NCBI RefSeq assembly: GCF_038008325.1 | Contig: NZ_JBBOYW010000001.1 | Location: forward strand, 920,001-984,000 | Reading direction: 5' to 3' | Length of the DNA stretch: 64,000 bases | Origin: Lysinibacillus sp. FSL K6-0232 | Lineage (GTDB): Bacteria > Bacillota > Bacilli > Bacillales_A > Planococcaceae | Shown: positions 55,303-64,000 of the stretch, in pieces | Layout: every line of letters begins with the position of its first letter | Numbering within the stretch: the stretch's first letter is position 1 | Translations under genes and position numbers: made by a program | Notes under the pieces: model-generated | Database searches by the model: none | Told to the model about the DNA's origin: nothing | The model's input: only the letters and a program-made list of their open reading frames with translations

Positions 55303-56070
55303 ATGTCTTATACAATTGACCATCATGATGGTGTGATGACATTTACGATTAATCGTGAAGAAAAACGCAATGCTGTGAATGATGAGGTAATGGATGGACT
55401 ACAGGAAGTTATTACATATATTCGTGAGCATGAGGATGTGCGCTTTTTAGTAGTGACAGGTGCAGGAGAGAAATCATTTTGCTCAGGAGGAGATTTATCA
55501 GAGTTTCATTCACTGGAAACAGAGGACGAAGCATTTGGTATGTTAAGCAAGATGGGAAAAATATTATACAACCTTGCGACGCTTCCTGTACCAACTATTG
55601 CGCTTATTAATGGCACGGCTGTTGGTGGCGGCTGTGAAATTGCTACAGCATGTGATTTTCGTCTAGTAGCAAGCCATGCAAAATGTGGGTTTATTCAAGG
55701 AACTTTAGCAATTACAAGCGGCTGGGGTGGTGGCACATATCTATTTGAACGAGGCTTACGCCATGACCGTGCCATGAAGATGCTAGTGGATGCCAAGCCA
55801 TATCCAGCACAGCTACTATATGAAATAGGATGGGCAATGCGGGTTTTCGAAGGCTCAAAGGAAGAGGCATTAAACGATTTTATTGAACATATGCGAAAAA
55901 TTCATCCGTCTGTTCATAAAGCCTATAAAGAAATTGAACTTCGTAAGTGGCGTGAGCGCAATATGTATGAACGTGTGATGGAGGAAGTTCGCACCTGTGC
56001 GAAATTGTGGGAAAGTGAGGCACATCACGAGGCTGTTAATAATTTCTTGACGAAGAAAAATAATCAGTAA
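55303..56070 (+). CDS. Enoyl-CoA hydratase/isomerase family protein, second catalytic Glu absent
   Basis: 255-residue crotonase-fold enzyme. ATG behind AAAGGGGGAA. NREEKRNAVNDEVMDGL near 18, oxyanion-hole segments SFCSGGDLSEF near 60 and GTAVGGGCEIATACDFRL near 105 (Glu144-type residue kept). At the position of the second catalytic Glu (usually FxxPE) it reads GFIQGTLAITSGWGGGTYL, so that Glu is missing and a GWGG segment follows. A simple hydratase is therefore doubtful; a decarboxylase, isomerase or thioesterase within the superfamily is possible. Not part of the B. subtilis ylb order. Confidence 0.85.
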   Translation: MSYTIDHHDGVMTFTINREEKRNAVNDEVMDGLQEVITYIREHEDVRFLVVTGAGEKSFCSGGDLSEFHSLETEDEAFGMLSKMGKILYNLATLPVPTIALINGTAVGGGCEIATACDFRLVASHAKCGFIQGTLAITSGWGGGTYLFERGLRHDRAMKMLVDAKPYPAQLLYEIGWAMRVFEGSKEEALNDFIEHMRKIHPSVHKAYKEIELRKWRERNMYERVMEEVRTCAKLWESEAHHEAVNNFLTKKNNQ

Positions 56071-56077
56071 TGGATAG

Positions 56078-56117
56078 AGACAATGATGAGAGGGCAACAT
56101 CATCATTGTCTTTTTTT
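56078..56117 (+). terminator. Terminator of the enoyl-CoA hydratase-like gene
   Basis: Perfect 12-bp stem AGACAATGATGA with TCATCATTGTCT and T7. Confidence 0.9.
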
Positions 56118-56125
56118 ATGCAATG

Positions 56126-56154
56126 ATTCTATTTTGCTCGCTTTTGCATATAGT
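56126..56154 (+). promoter_or_regulatory. Putative SigE promoter of gerR
   Basis: TTCTATT (56127-56133) and CATATAGT (56147-56154) resemble the SigE -35 and -10 with a 13-base spacer. B. subtilis gerR is SigE-dependent. Confidence 0.4.
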
Positions 56155-56180
56155 AGTAAAAAATGCGAGGGTGATAGATT

Positions 56181-56558
56181 ATGGAATTGAAAAAAAGAAA
56201 AGACCAATGGACAAAGGAAGACGATGAAAGACTAGCAGAAATTGTGTTGCATAATGTGCAAAATGGCAAAACACAGTTAGAGGCATTTGAATTAGCTGCT
56301 GCAGAGCTAGGTCGTACAAAACAAGCATGTGGTTTTCGCTGGAATAAAACATTGCGTAGCCAATATAGTCAGTCACTATTAGCTGTACGCAATCAACCAC
56401 AACAATCTATGCGAAGTCACTTAAAATTAGCATTGACAAGTTTTGACGAATTAACAGAAGCTTATCAAAACCTTGAAATGAAGCATCGCGAATTGCAAAA
56501 TGAGCATGATAAATTAGTGAAATGGCTACAACAGGGATATTCATTAATGAAAGATTAA
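56181..56558 (+). CDS. gerR: RsfA-family sporulation regulator GerR/YlbO
   Basis: 125 residues. An N-terminal Myb/SANT-like DNA-binding region (RKDQWTKEDDERLAEIVL, TQLEAFELAAAELGRTKQACGFRWNK) is followed by a C-terminal coiled coil at about 88-118. In B. subtilis GerR is a mother-cell regulator that represses part of the SigE regulon late in sporulation. ATG behind GAGGGTGAT. Position near rpmF and panE is conserved. Confidence 0.9.
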   Translation: MELKKRKDQWTKEDDERLAEIVLHNVQNGKTQLEAFELAAAELGRTKQACGFRWNKTLRSQYSQSLLAVRNQPQQSMRSHLKLALTSFDELTEAYQNLEMKHRELQNEHDKLVKWLQQGYSLMKD

Positions 56559-56652
56559 GGGCAATATAAGAGCGAAAAGAAAGTGTATGTGTTTTTCTAC
56601 CTGTCTATCGTCAACAATTCATCCATCCTGTATAATAGAAGAATGTATATAG

Positions 56653-56688
56653 AAGGTGCCTTGGAAATATTCTAAGGCACTTTGTTGT
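56653..56688 (+). terminator. Hairpin before panE
   Basis: AAGGTGCCTTGG pairs imperfectly with CTAAGGCACTT, followed by a short T-containing tail. It may end the gerR transcript, about 95 bases after its stop, and lies directly before the panE ribosome binding site. Confidence 0.5.
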
Positions 56689-56713
56689 TATCAAAAGGAA
56701 AGGAGTGGAGAGA

Positions 56714-57616
56714 GTGAAGGTAGCCATTATTGGTGCGGGCGCAGTTGGTCAATTAACAGCAAGCTTTTTCGCAGAAGCTGGTATGTCAGTGACATTGGTA
56801 GCAAGAAGACAGGAGCAGGTAAATGAACTTCAAACACATCAGCTAACACGTATCAATATGGATGGTACAAAAACCAAGCATATGGTGATGGCTACCACAG
56901 ATTTAGCTACATTACCACCACAAAATTTAATCGTAATTGCTGTGAAATATAGTCATTTACAAAAGCTCTATCAACAAATTATAACGTTAGCACATGATAC
57001 ACCATTGTTGTTTATGCAAAATGGCTTAGCGCATTTTGAAGAAGCTCTTGCATTACCGCATCACAATATTGCCTTTTGCTCAGTGTCTTTTGGTGCGCGA
57101 ATAGCAGGGCAATCAACGGTTCAACATAGCGGGATTGGTTCTTGCAAAATTGCGATAGCGCGTGGTCAACAGCGGGCCTTTCAACAGCTACTTCAGCTAC
57201 ACCATTATTTATTTCCTGTCGAACATGTTGAAGACGCAGAGCAAATGCTATTTGAAAAAGCAATCTTGAATAGCTTGATTAATCCATTAACGGCTGTCTT
57301 ACAGGTGAAGAATGGAGAATTAGTAACCAATCAACAAGCGTTTTTGCTAATGCAAACGATATATGAGGAGCTGACAGCAGCTTTTACAAGCATTGCACAC
57401 ACTATATCCTTTAACGATGTGGTAGACTTATGTAGGAAAACAGCCGAAAATACATCATCTATGCTTGCAGATCGTATGCAGGGTAGAAAAAGTGAAATTG
57501 AAACAATTGTTGGCGCTATTTTGAACAAGGCTTTAGTGAATGGACACAATTTACCTACCTTGCGTACTCTATATCATCAGGTACTTGCGATAGAGGAGAG
57601 CGGTGAACGAAGTTGA
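56714..57616 (+). CDS. panE: 2-dehydropantoate 2-reductase PanE (YlbQ)
   Basis: 300 residues from the GTG at 56714, chosen because AAAGGAG lies 8 bases upstream. NADPH-dependent reduction of ketopantoate to pantoate for CoA synthesis. NADP-binding GAGAVGQLTASFFAEAG at the N-terminus, AVKYSHL near 80, catalytic Lys in FEKAILNSLINPLTAV near 180 and the SSMLADRMQGRKSEIETIVG segment near 255. Its stop overlaps the next start by 4 bases. Confidence 0.92.
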   Translation: MKVAIIGAGAVGQLTASFFAEAGMSVTLVARRQEQVNELQTHQLTRINMDGTKTKHMVMATTDLATLPPQNLIVIAVKYSHLQKLYQQIITLAHDTPLLFMQNGLAHFEEALALPHHNIAFCSVSFGARIAGQSTVQHSGIGSCKIAIARGQQRAFQQLLQLHHYLFPVEHVEDAEQMLFEKAILNSLINPLTAVLQVKNGELVTNQQAFLLMQTIYEELTAAFTSIAHTISFNDVVDLCRKTAENTSSMLADRMQGRKSEIETIVGAILNKALVNGHNLPTLRTLYHQVLAIEESGERS

Positions 57617-58008
57617 AAGACCTTTTACATATCATCATTAGTATTGTAATTTTTTGCCCAATTGTGCTTTTTATCATTGTTTATTGGATTGGTCGAAAAG
57701 TTAAAATTCGTGGCACACATGCATTTGGTGCAGCATCTGATATTACAACATTATGTTTATTCTTTTCAGTGCCCTTAGCAATTGGTGTGCTTTGGCATAT
57801 AAATGTAGGGGCATTGTTAGTGATGTTGGCAATAATGCTGGCGATAATTTTTACATATATTGATTGGCGGACGAAAAAGGAGCTAGAAGTAAAGCTGCTG
57901 TTGAAAAAAATTTGGCGCTTTTTGTTTTTAATACTAAGCACGGCATATGTTGTGATTTGTCTAGTAGGCGTTATTCAATCGATTATAGAATATTTACAGG
58001 TGGCTTAA
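57613..58008 (+). CDS. DUF3397 family membrane protein
   Basis: 131 residues, four hydrophobic helices (about 5-27, 43-62, 64-82, 103-125). TTG start overlapping the panE stop (TTGA), with a GAGCGGTGAA ribosome binding site. Matches DUF3397 by topology and position between panE and bshC. Function unknown. Confidence 0.82.
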   Translation: MKDLLHIIISIVIFCPIVLFIIVYWIGRKVKIRGTHAFGAASDITTLCLFFSVPLAIGVLWHINVGALLVMLAIMLAIIFTYIDWRTKKELEVKLLLKKIWRFLFLILSTAYVVICLVGVIQSIIEYLQVA

Positions 58009-58286
58009 GCATTTTCTTTTCATGTTAGAGCTATAAGCGTTAAAATAATAAGCATTGAAAATAGTAATAAAAAATCATTTTATATAAACGGGAATAGTGA
58101 CTAAATTCTAGTGCTAGAAGCATAGTATCGAAATAGCTTGCTGTTGTGAATGATATTTGAAGGGAACATGCACTTTTACAACAGCGCAGCAGCACTATTG
58201 ATAGCATAATATGCATAGTATGAATGGAGTCGATTTCCTGTTAAAAATGAGGAAAATGATTTAGTGAGTAGAGGAGTTTTTGTTAA

Positions 58287-59903
58287 ATGAAACTGGAGTC
58301 TATCCAAGCACCGATTAAAAATCATGTGCTTGCAGATTATTGGTCGCCAAATACTGCCATCCATAAGTTTTTTGAATACGATTATCATGATCAAGCTTTT
58401 GAGAAAAGAGCAGCGTATTTAGCACAGCGTGCCCATGACCAAAAAGAACTAACAGCAATTATCCGTCAATATATGGAGCCACTTGGGCTATCCAGCAAAG
58501 CAAGTGAACATTTAAAACAATTAGAGCAAGGAGCTATGGTAATAGTCGGTGGGCAGCAAGCAGGTATCTTAACGGGTCCCCTTTACTCCGTTCATAAAGC
58601 AATTTCGGTTATTGCATTAGCAAAAGAACAAAGTGAGAAGCTTCAGCAGCCAGTCGTTCCTGTTTTTTGGATAGCTGGAGAAGATCATGATTTAGAAGAG
58701 ATTAATCACACCTATACAATGCAAGGCGAAGCGCTTAAAAAACGCACATATAGTGAGCGCTCTCGACGTAAAACGATGGCTTCTGCAACAGCGCTAAATA
58801 AAGAGGCAATGACACAATTAATCAATACAATTGTGAGAGATTATGGCGAAACCGCATTTACAGAAGGGCTTATGGAGCAATTAGTAAATGTATTAAATGA
58901 TAGCGAAACATTTACGGATTTCTTTGCACGATTGATGAATCAATTATTTAAAGGTGAGGGCTTATTATTAATAGATGCAGCAGATTTTCGCTTGCGCCAA
59001 TATGAAAGCAAGCCTTTCACACGTATTATTCAGCACACTGAGGAAATTGCCAGCGTTGTTACTGAGCAGGAAGAGGCACTTGAGTGTGCTGGCTACAGTA
59101 AACCTATTTTAGCAACAAAGGATGCAGCTAATTTATTTTATGTAGAGGATGGAGAGCGTCATCTGCTAGAAAGAAAAAATAAGCTTTTTGTTAATTTAGC
59201 GGCAAACATTAAGTTTTCTCAAGAGGAACTTTTGGAGATAGCAGAAAAGCACCCTGAACGTTTAAGTAATAATGTTGTAACACGTCCGTTAATGCAGGAA
59301 ATGGTATTGCCTGTGCTTGCATTTGTTGGTGGACCAGGGGAGCTGGCGTATTGGGCAACACTGAAAAATGCTTTTACAGCATTAGACCTACAAATGCCAA
59401 TTTTTGCTCCCCGCCTGCATATTACAATTGTGACACGTCATGTAGAGCAGTTATTGCAGGAGTATCAGCTAACGGTTGCTGATGTTTGGGATGGGAAAGC
59501 ATTGCAATTAAAGGAACAGTTTATTGCTGATGTGCAGGATGATGAGGCGAAGCGTCAAATTCAAGCAATGCAGCAAATGATCACTGAAAAATACAAGGAG
59601 CTTGCAGGTTATTTAGAGGAGCAGCACCTTTATCTCGATAAAATACTTGTAAAAAATCAAGAGAATCATCTCAAGCAATTTGACTATCTACAGCAAAAAA
59701 TTGAACAAATGGTACTGAGCAAGCATGAAACAACCATTCGAAAATTTATGACATTACACAATGAGCTATATCCAAACGATGGCTTCCAAGAGCGAGCTTA
59801 TAATCCATATCAATATTTTAATGAGTTTGGACCTATGTTTATTACAGAAATGTTAAAGCAACATTACAGTATTGATAAACACCACTATTTACTATATATA
59901 TAA
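58287..59903 (+). CDS. bshC: Bacillithiol biosynthesis cysteine ligase BshC (YllA)
   Basis: 538 residues; adds cysteine to GlcN-malate in the last step of bacillithiol synthesis. ATG behind AGAGGAG. Family elements: VIVGGQQAGILTGPLYSVHKAISVI near residue 90, VFWIAGEDHDLEEINHTY near 125, LLLIDAADFRLR near 230, VTRPLMQEMVLPVLAFVGGPGELAYW near 330, and a long coiled coil at about 420-490. The 278 bases before it hold no gene, only a GCTGTTGT...ACAACAGC inverted repeat (about 58139-58182). Confidence 0.95.
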   Translation: MKLESIQAPIKNHVLADYWSPNTAIHKFFEYDYHDQAFEKRAAYLAQRAHDQKELTAIIRQYMEPLGLSSKASEHLKQLEQGAMVIVGGQQAGILTGPLYSVHKAISVIALAKEQSEKLQQPVVPVFWIAGEDHDLEEINHTYTMQGEALKKRTYSERSRRKTMASATALNKEAMTQLINTIVRDYGETAFTEGLMEQLVNVLNDSETFTDFFARLMNQLFKGEGLLLIDAADFRLRQYESKPFTRIIQHTEEIASVVTEQEEALECAGYSKPILATKDAANLFYVEDGERHLLERKNKLFVNLAANIKFSQEELLEIAEKHPERLSNNVVTRPLMQEMVLPVLAFVGGPGELAYWATLKNAFTALDLQMPIFAPRLHITIVTRHVEQLLQEYQLTVADVWDGKALQLKEQFIADVQDDEAKRQIQAMQQMITEKYKELAGYLEEQHLYLDKILVKNQENHLKQFDYLQQKIEQMVLSKHETTIRKFMTLHNELYPNDGFQERAYNPYQYFNEFGPMFITEMLKQHYSIDKHHYLLYI

Positions 59904-59986
59904 TCTCAACTATTAGATGCTTTATACCCAGATAATAATTTGATGCGATATAGATTTGATGAATACTGTCGAGAAAAATAGTATAT

Positions 59987-60020
59987 AAAGAGCTATCCTA
60001 CTAAGGATGGCTCTTTTTTT
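59987..60020 (+). terminator. Terminator of bshC
   Basis: AAAGAGCTATCC pairs with GGATGGCTCTTT (one G-U), 7-base loop, T7. Confidence 0.88.
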
Positions 60021-60100
60021 ATGCCATTTAGCATATATCAAATATTTCATTAAAGGTCTATTTGCATATTCATTGATAAAATGTCAAGTTTTTTTTAAAA

Positions 60101-60147
60101 AAAGTGGAGGAAAGTGGGGGGATGTGGTACATTATTTAATAAAGTGG
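60101..60147 (+). promoter_or_regulatory. MraZ-box array upstream of mraZ
   Basis: Direct repeats in exact 10-base register: AAAGTGG at 60101 and 60111, GATGTGG at 60121, and AAAGTGG at 60141. MraZ is known to bind GTGG-type direct repeats in front of its own operon, so this is the autoregulatory operator. The last repeat overlaps the ribosome binding site. Confidence 0.75.
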
Positions 60148-60157
60148 GGTGAGTAGC

Positions 60158-60589
60158 ATGTTCATGGGAGAATATCAACACTCCGTTGATGCAAAAGGAC
60201 GATTGATCATACCTGCAAAATTTCGTGAGGCTTTAGGCGAAACGTTTGTTGTGACAAGAGGGCTTGATAATTGTCTATTTGGCTACCCTATGAATGAATG
60301 GCGAAAACTCGAAGAAAAATTAAAAGGTTTACCGATGACCAAAAAAGATACACGAGCATTTGCAAGGTTTTTCTTTTCTGGTGCAACGGAGGTAGAAATA
60401 GACAAGCAAGGTCGCATAAATATCCCAGCTACGCTTATCCAGCATGCACATCTTGAGAAGGAATGTGTAGTGTTAGGCGTTTCCAATCGCATTGAAATTT
60501 GGGCGAAGGATGCATGGGAAGCGTACTTTAGTGAGTCTGAACAATCTTTTAATGAAATTGCAGAAAATATGATTGGCTTTGATTTTTAA
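60158..60589 (+). CDS. mraZ: Transcriptional regulator MraZ
   Basis: 143 residues from the ATG at 60158 ([19 protein letters not shown]), which matches the family start and has GGGGTGAG upstream. Two AbrB-like SpoVT swapped-hairpin halves, with the DxxGR motif in each (DAKGRLIIP near 11 and DKQGRINIP near 84). Forms a ring and represses the dcw cluster via the boxes just upstream. First gene of the mraZ-rsmH-ftsL-pbpB cluster. Confidence 0.96.
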   Translation: MFMGEYQHSVDAKGRLIIPAKFREALGETFVVTRGLDNCLFGYPMNEWRKLEEKLKGLPMTKKDTRAFARFFFSGATEVEIDKQGRINIPATLIQHAHLEKECVVLGVSNRIEIWAKDAWEAYFSESEQSFNEIAENMIGFDF

Positions 60590-60649
60590 CTTTTGATAAA
60601 TATGTTAGCGCTAGCTAAATAAGGTTAAGGCCTGAGAGGAGCGAGTGGT

Positions 60650-61600
60650 ATGTTCGATCATACAACCGTGTTACTAAAGGAAACTGTTGATGGGTTGAAC
60701 ATCGATCCTGATGGTATTTATGTGGATTGTACGTTAGGTGGTGCAGGACACAGTGAATATTTAGTACAACAATTATCAGATAAAGGTCGTTTAATTTGCT
60801 TTGACCAAGATATAACGGCTATAGAAAATGCGAAAATTCGCTTAGCGCCCTATATAGAGCGCGTAACATTTATCCATGCGAATTTCCGCTATTTAAAAGA
60901 TGAATTATTAGCTCATGGCATCGAGCGGGTTGATGGTATTTTATATGATTTAGGCGTATCTTCCCCACAGTTAGATACACCTGAACGAGGTTTTAGCTAT
61001 CACCACGATGCCCCACTTGATATGCGCATGGATCAAACGGCAACGCTTACAGCATTTGAAGTTGTCAATACATGGGCATATGAAGACCTTGTGCGGATAT
61101 TTTTCCGATACGGGGAAGAGAAGTTTTCAAAGCAAGTTGCTCGTAAAATTGAGGAAGCACGTAAAGCAGCACCAATCGAAACAACTGGCCAACTTGTAGA
61201 ATTAATTAAAGAGGGTATTCCAGCAGCGGCACGCCGAAAGGGTGGACATCCAGCGAAGCGCATTTTCCAAGCAATACGAATTGCTGTTAATGATGAGCTA
61301 GGCGCAGCAGAGGATTCACTAGTCGATGCGATTGATATGATTAATGTAGGTGGACGTATTAGTGTTATTACGTTCCATTCATTGGAAGACCGCCTATGCA
61401 AGACCATTTTTAAGGAAGCATCGTCATTACCGGAGTTACCACCAAATTTACCTGTAATTCCTGATGACATGAAACCAACTTTAAAGCTTATAACACGAAA
61501 GCCAATTGTTCCTTCTGATGAGGAATTGGCAGTTAATAATCGTGCGCGTTCAGCAAAGCTTAGAGTGGTAGAAAAAATTAACGACAAAGGGCGTGAGTAA
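60650..61600 (+). CDS. rsmH: 16S rRNA (cytosine1402-N4)-methyltransferase RsmH
   Basis: 316 residues. [13 protein letters not shown] near the start, SAM motif [15 protein letters not shown] near residue 23, [12 protein letters not shown] near 102, and the C-terminal FHSLEDR near 243. ATG behind GAGAGGAGCG. The ftsL start follows its stop without a gap. Confidence 0.97.
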   Translation: MFDHTTVLLKETVDGLNIDPDGIYVDCTLGGAGHSEYLVQQLSDKGRLICFDQDITAIENAKIRLAPYIERVTFIHANFRYLKDELLAHGIERVDGILYDLGVSSPQLDTPERGFSYHHDAPLDMRMDQTATLTAFEVVNTWAYEDLVRIFFRYGEEKFSKQVARKIEEARKAAPIETTGQLVELIKEGIPAAARRKGGHPAKRIFQAIRIAVNDELGAAEDSLVDAIDMINVGGRISVITFHSLEDRLCKTIFKEASSLPELPPNLPVIPDDMKPTLKLITRKPIVPSDEELAVNNRARSAKLRVVEKINDKGRE

Positions 61601-61969
61601 ATGGCAGCAGTTCGTGTAAAACAGCACCAACATCAACAAGTGCAACAACCAATAACACCACCTAGTCCACAACCCACTATCAGACGTCGTAAAAAAACAA
61701 ACCAGAAGTTTGAAAAAACAATGCTACTCGTATTAGTTGGTATTATCGCTGTATTGGGCGTATTCGTGCTAAATAAGCAAGCAGCTATTCAAACAACAAG
61801 TATAGACATTCAAAAAATCGAAGCAGAAGCAGATAAAGTTGCAAGACAGAATGTTGACTTGACAGTGCGGGTAAGTGAACTTTCTACATACGAAAATATA
61901 TGGAAAAAAGCGGAAGAACTCGGTTTAACTCAAAATGAGAAAAATGTAAAGGTAGTGCCGGGAGAATGA
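61601..61969 (+). CDS. ftsL: Cell division protein FtsL
   Basis: 122 residues: Gln/Pro-rich basic cytoplasmic tail (1-38), one transmembrane helix (about 41-60) and an extracellular coiled coil (about 65-110). The sequence is poorly conserved, so the call rests on topology, size and position between rsmH and pbpB. Partner of DivIC/FtsB and PBP2B at the septum. Stop overlaps the pbpB start (ATGA). Confidence 0.92.
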   Translation: MAAVRVKQHQHQQVQQPITPPSPQPTIRRRKKTNQKFEKTMLLVLVGIIAVLGVFVLNKQAAIQTTSIDIQKIEAEADKVARQNVDLTVRVSELSTYENIWKKAEELGLTQNEKNVKVVPGE

Positions 61970-64000
61970 AAAAAAAGAGATTTCGATTCCAGTGGGGAGC
62001 CTTTCTATTATTAATTTTTTATGGAGGGCTCTTTTTTCTATTATTCACAAGAATGGTAACCATTCAAGCGACAGGACAGGTAGAAGGACAAGAGCTTGCT
62101 GCAAAGGCAGCGGCTAAGTATGGCAAAGAGAGTGTTATTACAGCAAATCGAGGAAAGATTTATGATCGCAATGGTCAAGTGATAGCGGAGGATACATTAA
62201 GCTATCGATTAGTGGCAATTGTGAATGAAGAGGCTACAATTGATGCAAAAAATCCTCGCCATGTTGTAGATGCTGAAAAAACGGCAGAGGTTTTAGCTAA
62301 ATATATTCCTGCAATGAAGAAGGAGGATATCCTTGAACGGTTGAATAACCGTTATCGAAGTGATGGGGAACCTTTATACCAAGTGGAGTTTGGTAGTGCA
62401 GGTCGAGATATTAGCTATGAAGTGATGACAAAAATCAAAGAGGAAAAATTACCGGGAATTTTATTTGTTAATGACTTAAAGCGTTATTATCCAAATGGGG
62501 TGTTTGCCTCACATTTAATAGGCTATGCATTAAAAAAGGATAATGGTGATGGTACTGTTACAACAAAAGGCGAGATGGGTCTTGAGTATACGTATAACAA
62601 GGAATTAACAGGTGTTAATGGTAAGGTCAAGTACGAAACAGATGCATTTAGTTACTTACTACCAAATAGCGAGAAAATGATTACACCTGCAAAAGACGGT
62701 AATGATATTTATTTAACACTTGATAAAACTATTCAAAGCTTTTTAGAAGAGGCAATGACAAAGGTTGAAAAGGAATATAGCCCTGAAGGGATGACAGCAG
62801 TTGTTGCAGATGCGAAAACAGGGAAAATTTTGGCAATGTCCCAGCGCCCTACATTTAACCCTGAAACACGAGATAGCCAAAATATGAAGTGGCTCAATGA
62901 AGTGATTGAGGAAACAATTGAACCTGGCTCAACGATGAAAACATTCACGCTCGCTTCGGCGATTGATACAGATACATGGCCACCAAATGCAACCTATGCG
63001 TCAGGTAGATATAGAGTGCTTGATCGTGATATTCGAGATCATAATAATGGTAGAGGATGGGGAACGATTACTTACTTAGAAGGGTTCCAGCGTTCATCTA
63101 ATACAGCAATGGCACATTTATTAAAGATTATTGGTGAGGATGTCTTTTACGACTACTTAGATCGCTTTGGCTTTGGGCAGAAAACAGGCATTGATTTACC
63201 AAATGAGGCAACAGGTACACTGCTATCTAAATATCCAATTCAGCGTGTCACAACTACCTATGGTCAAGGCTCTACCGTAACACCCATTCAGCTAGTACAA
63301 GCAATGACAGCTATCGCAAATGATGGAAAAATGATGCAGCCATACGTTATTGATCAGATTGTAGACTCGTCAACAGGGAAGGTGATTCAAAACCACAAGC
63401 CTGTTGAAAAGGGGCAGCCGATTAAAGCGGATACAGCTAAACAAGTACGAGAAATTCTTGCATCTACATTAACATCAGAGTATGGTACAGCGAAGGATTT
63501 TATATTGGAGGATTATGAGGTTGCAGGGAAAACAGGTACTGCCCAAATTCCAAAAGCGAGCGGTGGTTATCTTTCAAACCAATATTTGTATTCATTTTTA
63601 GGTTTAGCGCCTGTCGATGATCCACAGTTAATTGTCTATGTTTCAGTGAAAAAGCCGCAATTAAAGCAAGGTGAGCAGGGCTCAGTGCCTGTATCTAAAG
63701 TGTTTAAGCCTGTTATGCTAAATAGTTTAAAGCATCTCAATATTAATCCAGATGATGTTCAGCATGTAGATCATGTTGGTATTCAAGATTATACAGGCAG
63801 AAATGCGGATGCTATTCAAGTAGAGTTAGCAAATGATGGTTTACAGCCAGTTATTGTTGGCGGTGGCGGCCAAATTATTGATCAATATCCAAAGGATGTT
63901 CAAAAGTTAGTAAAAGGTAGTTTTGTATTTTTAAAGACAGATGGTGATACTACATTGCCAGACTTTACGAATTGGTCATTACGAAATTTACTTGTATTTA
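61966..64000 (+). CDS. pbpB: Penicillin-binding protein 2B, septal transpeptidase (partial, 3' end beyond window)
   Basis: About 678 codons visible, open at the right edge. ATG at 61966 with GGGAGA upstream, overlapping ftsL by 4 bases. N-terminal anchor helix (about 11-32), PBP dimerisation domain at about 55-240 (NRGKIYDRNG), transpeptidase domain at about 250-580 with catalytic SxxK in EPGSTMK near 322, SSN in RSSNTA near 374, and KTG in AGKTGTAQ near 523. A PASTA domain begins near 595 (PVIVGGGGQIIDQYP). Works with FtsW, whose gene is also in this window. Confidence 0.95.
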   Translation, partial: MKKKRFRFQWGAFLLLIFYGGLFFLLFTRMVTIQATGQVEGQELAAKAAAKYGKESVITANRGKIYDRNGQVIAEDTLSYRLVAIVNEEATIDAKNPRHVVDAEKTAEVLAKYIPAMKKEDILERLNNRYRSDGEPLYQVEFGSAGRDISYEVMTKIKEEKLPGILFVNDLKRYYPNGVFASHLIGYALKKDNGDGTVTTKGEMGLEYTYNKELTGVNGKVKYETDAFSYLLPNSEKMITPAKDGNDIYLTLDKTIQSFLEEAMTKVEKEYSPEGMTAVVADAKTGKILAMSQRPTFNPETRDSQNMKWLNEVIEETIEPGSTMKTFTLASAIDTDTWPPNATYASGRYRVLDRDIRDHNNGRGWGTITYLEGFQRSSNTAMAHLLKIIGEDVFYDYLDRFGFGQKTGIDLPNEATGTLLSKYPIQRVTTTYGQGSTVTPIQLVQAMTAIANDGKMMQPYVIDQIVDSSTGKVIQNHKPVEKGQPIKADTAKQVREILASTLTSEYGTAKDFILEDYEVAGKTGTAQIPKASGGYLSNQYLYSFLGLAPVDDPQLIVYVSVKKPQLKQGEQGSVPVSKVFKPVMLNSLKHLNINPDDVQHVDHVGIQDYTGRNADAIQVELANDGLQPVIVGGGGQIIDQYPKDVQKLVKGSFVFLKTDGDTTLPDFTNWSLRNLLVF

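Overview
The window comes from a low-GC, endospore-forming Firmicute. The best fit is Lysinibacillus or a close relative in the Planococcaceae/Caryophanaceae. Gene order follows the Bacillus subtilis block pdh - speA - yktAB/suhB - ylaF/typA/ylaH/ylaI/ylaN - ftsW - pyc - ctaA/ctaBCDEFG - ylbC/ylbF/ylbG - rsmD/coaD/ylbJ/ylbL/ylbM/ylbN - rpmF - gerR - panE - bshC - mraZ/rsmH/ftsL/pbpB. TTG and GTG starts are frequent, Shine-Dalgarno sequences are strong, and sporulation genes (ylbJ, gerR) are present. No tRNA, rRNA, CRISPR array or prophage was seen. Starts were placed by Shine-Dalgarno position and by family length recalled from memory; no database search was possible.

Layout. 1-2810: end of the pyruvate dehydrogenase operon (E2, E3). 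2880-10723: a block absent from the B. subtilis arrangement, holding an SDR protein, a tripartite tricarboxylate transporter (tctABC) with its own CitA/DcuS-type two-component system, and a divergent lrgAB (pyruvate holin-like) pair. 10863-15885: speA, a nitronate monooxygenase-like enzyme, yktA, yktB and suhB. 16059-25677: chemoreceptor, ylaF, typA, ylaH, an ABC importer in the place of ylaJ-ylaM, ylaI, ylaN, ftsW. 25690-37518: pyruvate carboxylase, then haem A synthesis and the complete caa3 cytochrome oxidase operon with ctaG. 37533-43125: AI-2E-family protein, YugN-like protein, ylbC, a second MurE-type ligase, a thioesterase, ylbF. 43291-47192: inserted D-malate/tartrate dehydrogenase, an IS1182-family element and a glycerophosphodiesterase. 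47462-58008: ylbG to panE. 58287-64000: bshC and the start of the division and cell-wall cluster, with pbpB running off the right edge.

How the genes work together. Much of the window handles pyruvate and its neighbours: pyruvate dehydrogenase, pyruvate carboxylase, LrgAB-type pyruvate transport, tricarboxylate uptake, and D-malate oxidation to pyruvate. A second theme is cell wall and sporulation (ftsW, ftsL, pbpB, ylbJ, gerR, extra MurE). The most interesting signal is that extra MurE-type ligase at 40638-42110. It has a DNPR motif, the diaminopimelate-type signature, and is preceded by a sequence fitting a SigK promoter. Lysinibacillus sphaericus is known to use lysine in its vegetative wall but diaminopimelate in its spore cortex, so this gene is a strong candidate for the sporulation-specific switch. 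A second notable signal is a perfect 13-bp inverted repeat with CcpA cre character, directly downstream of the -10 box of the putative tctCBA promoter.
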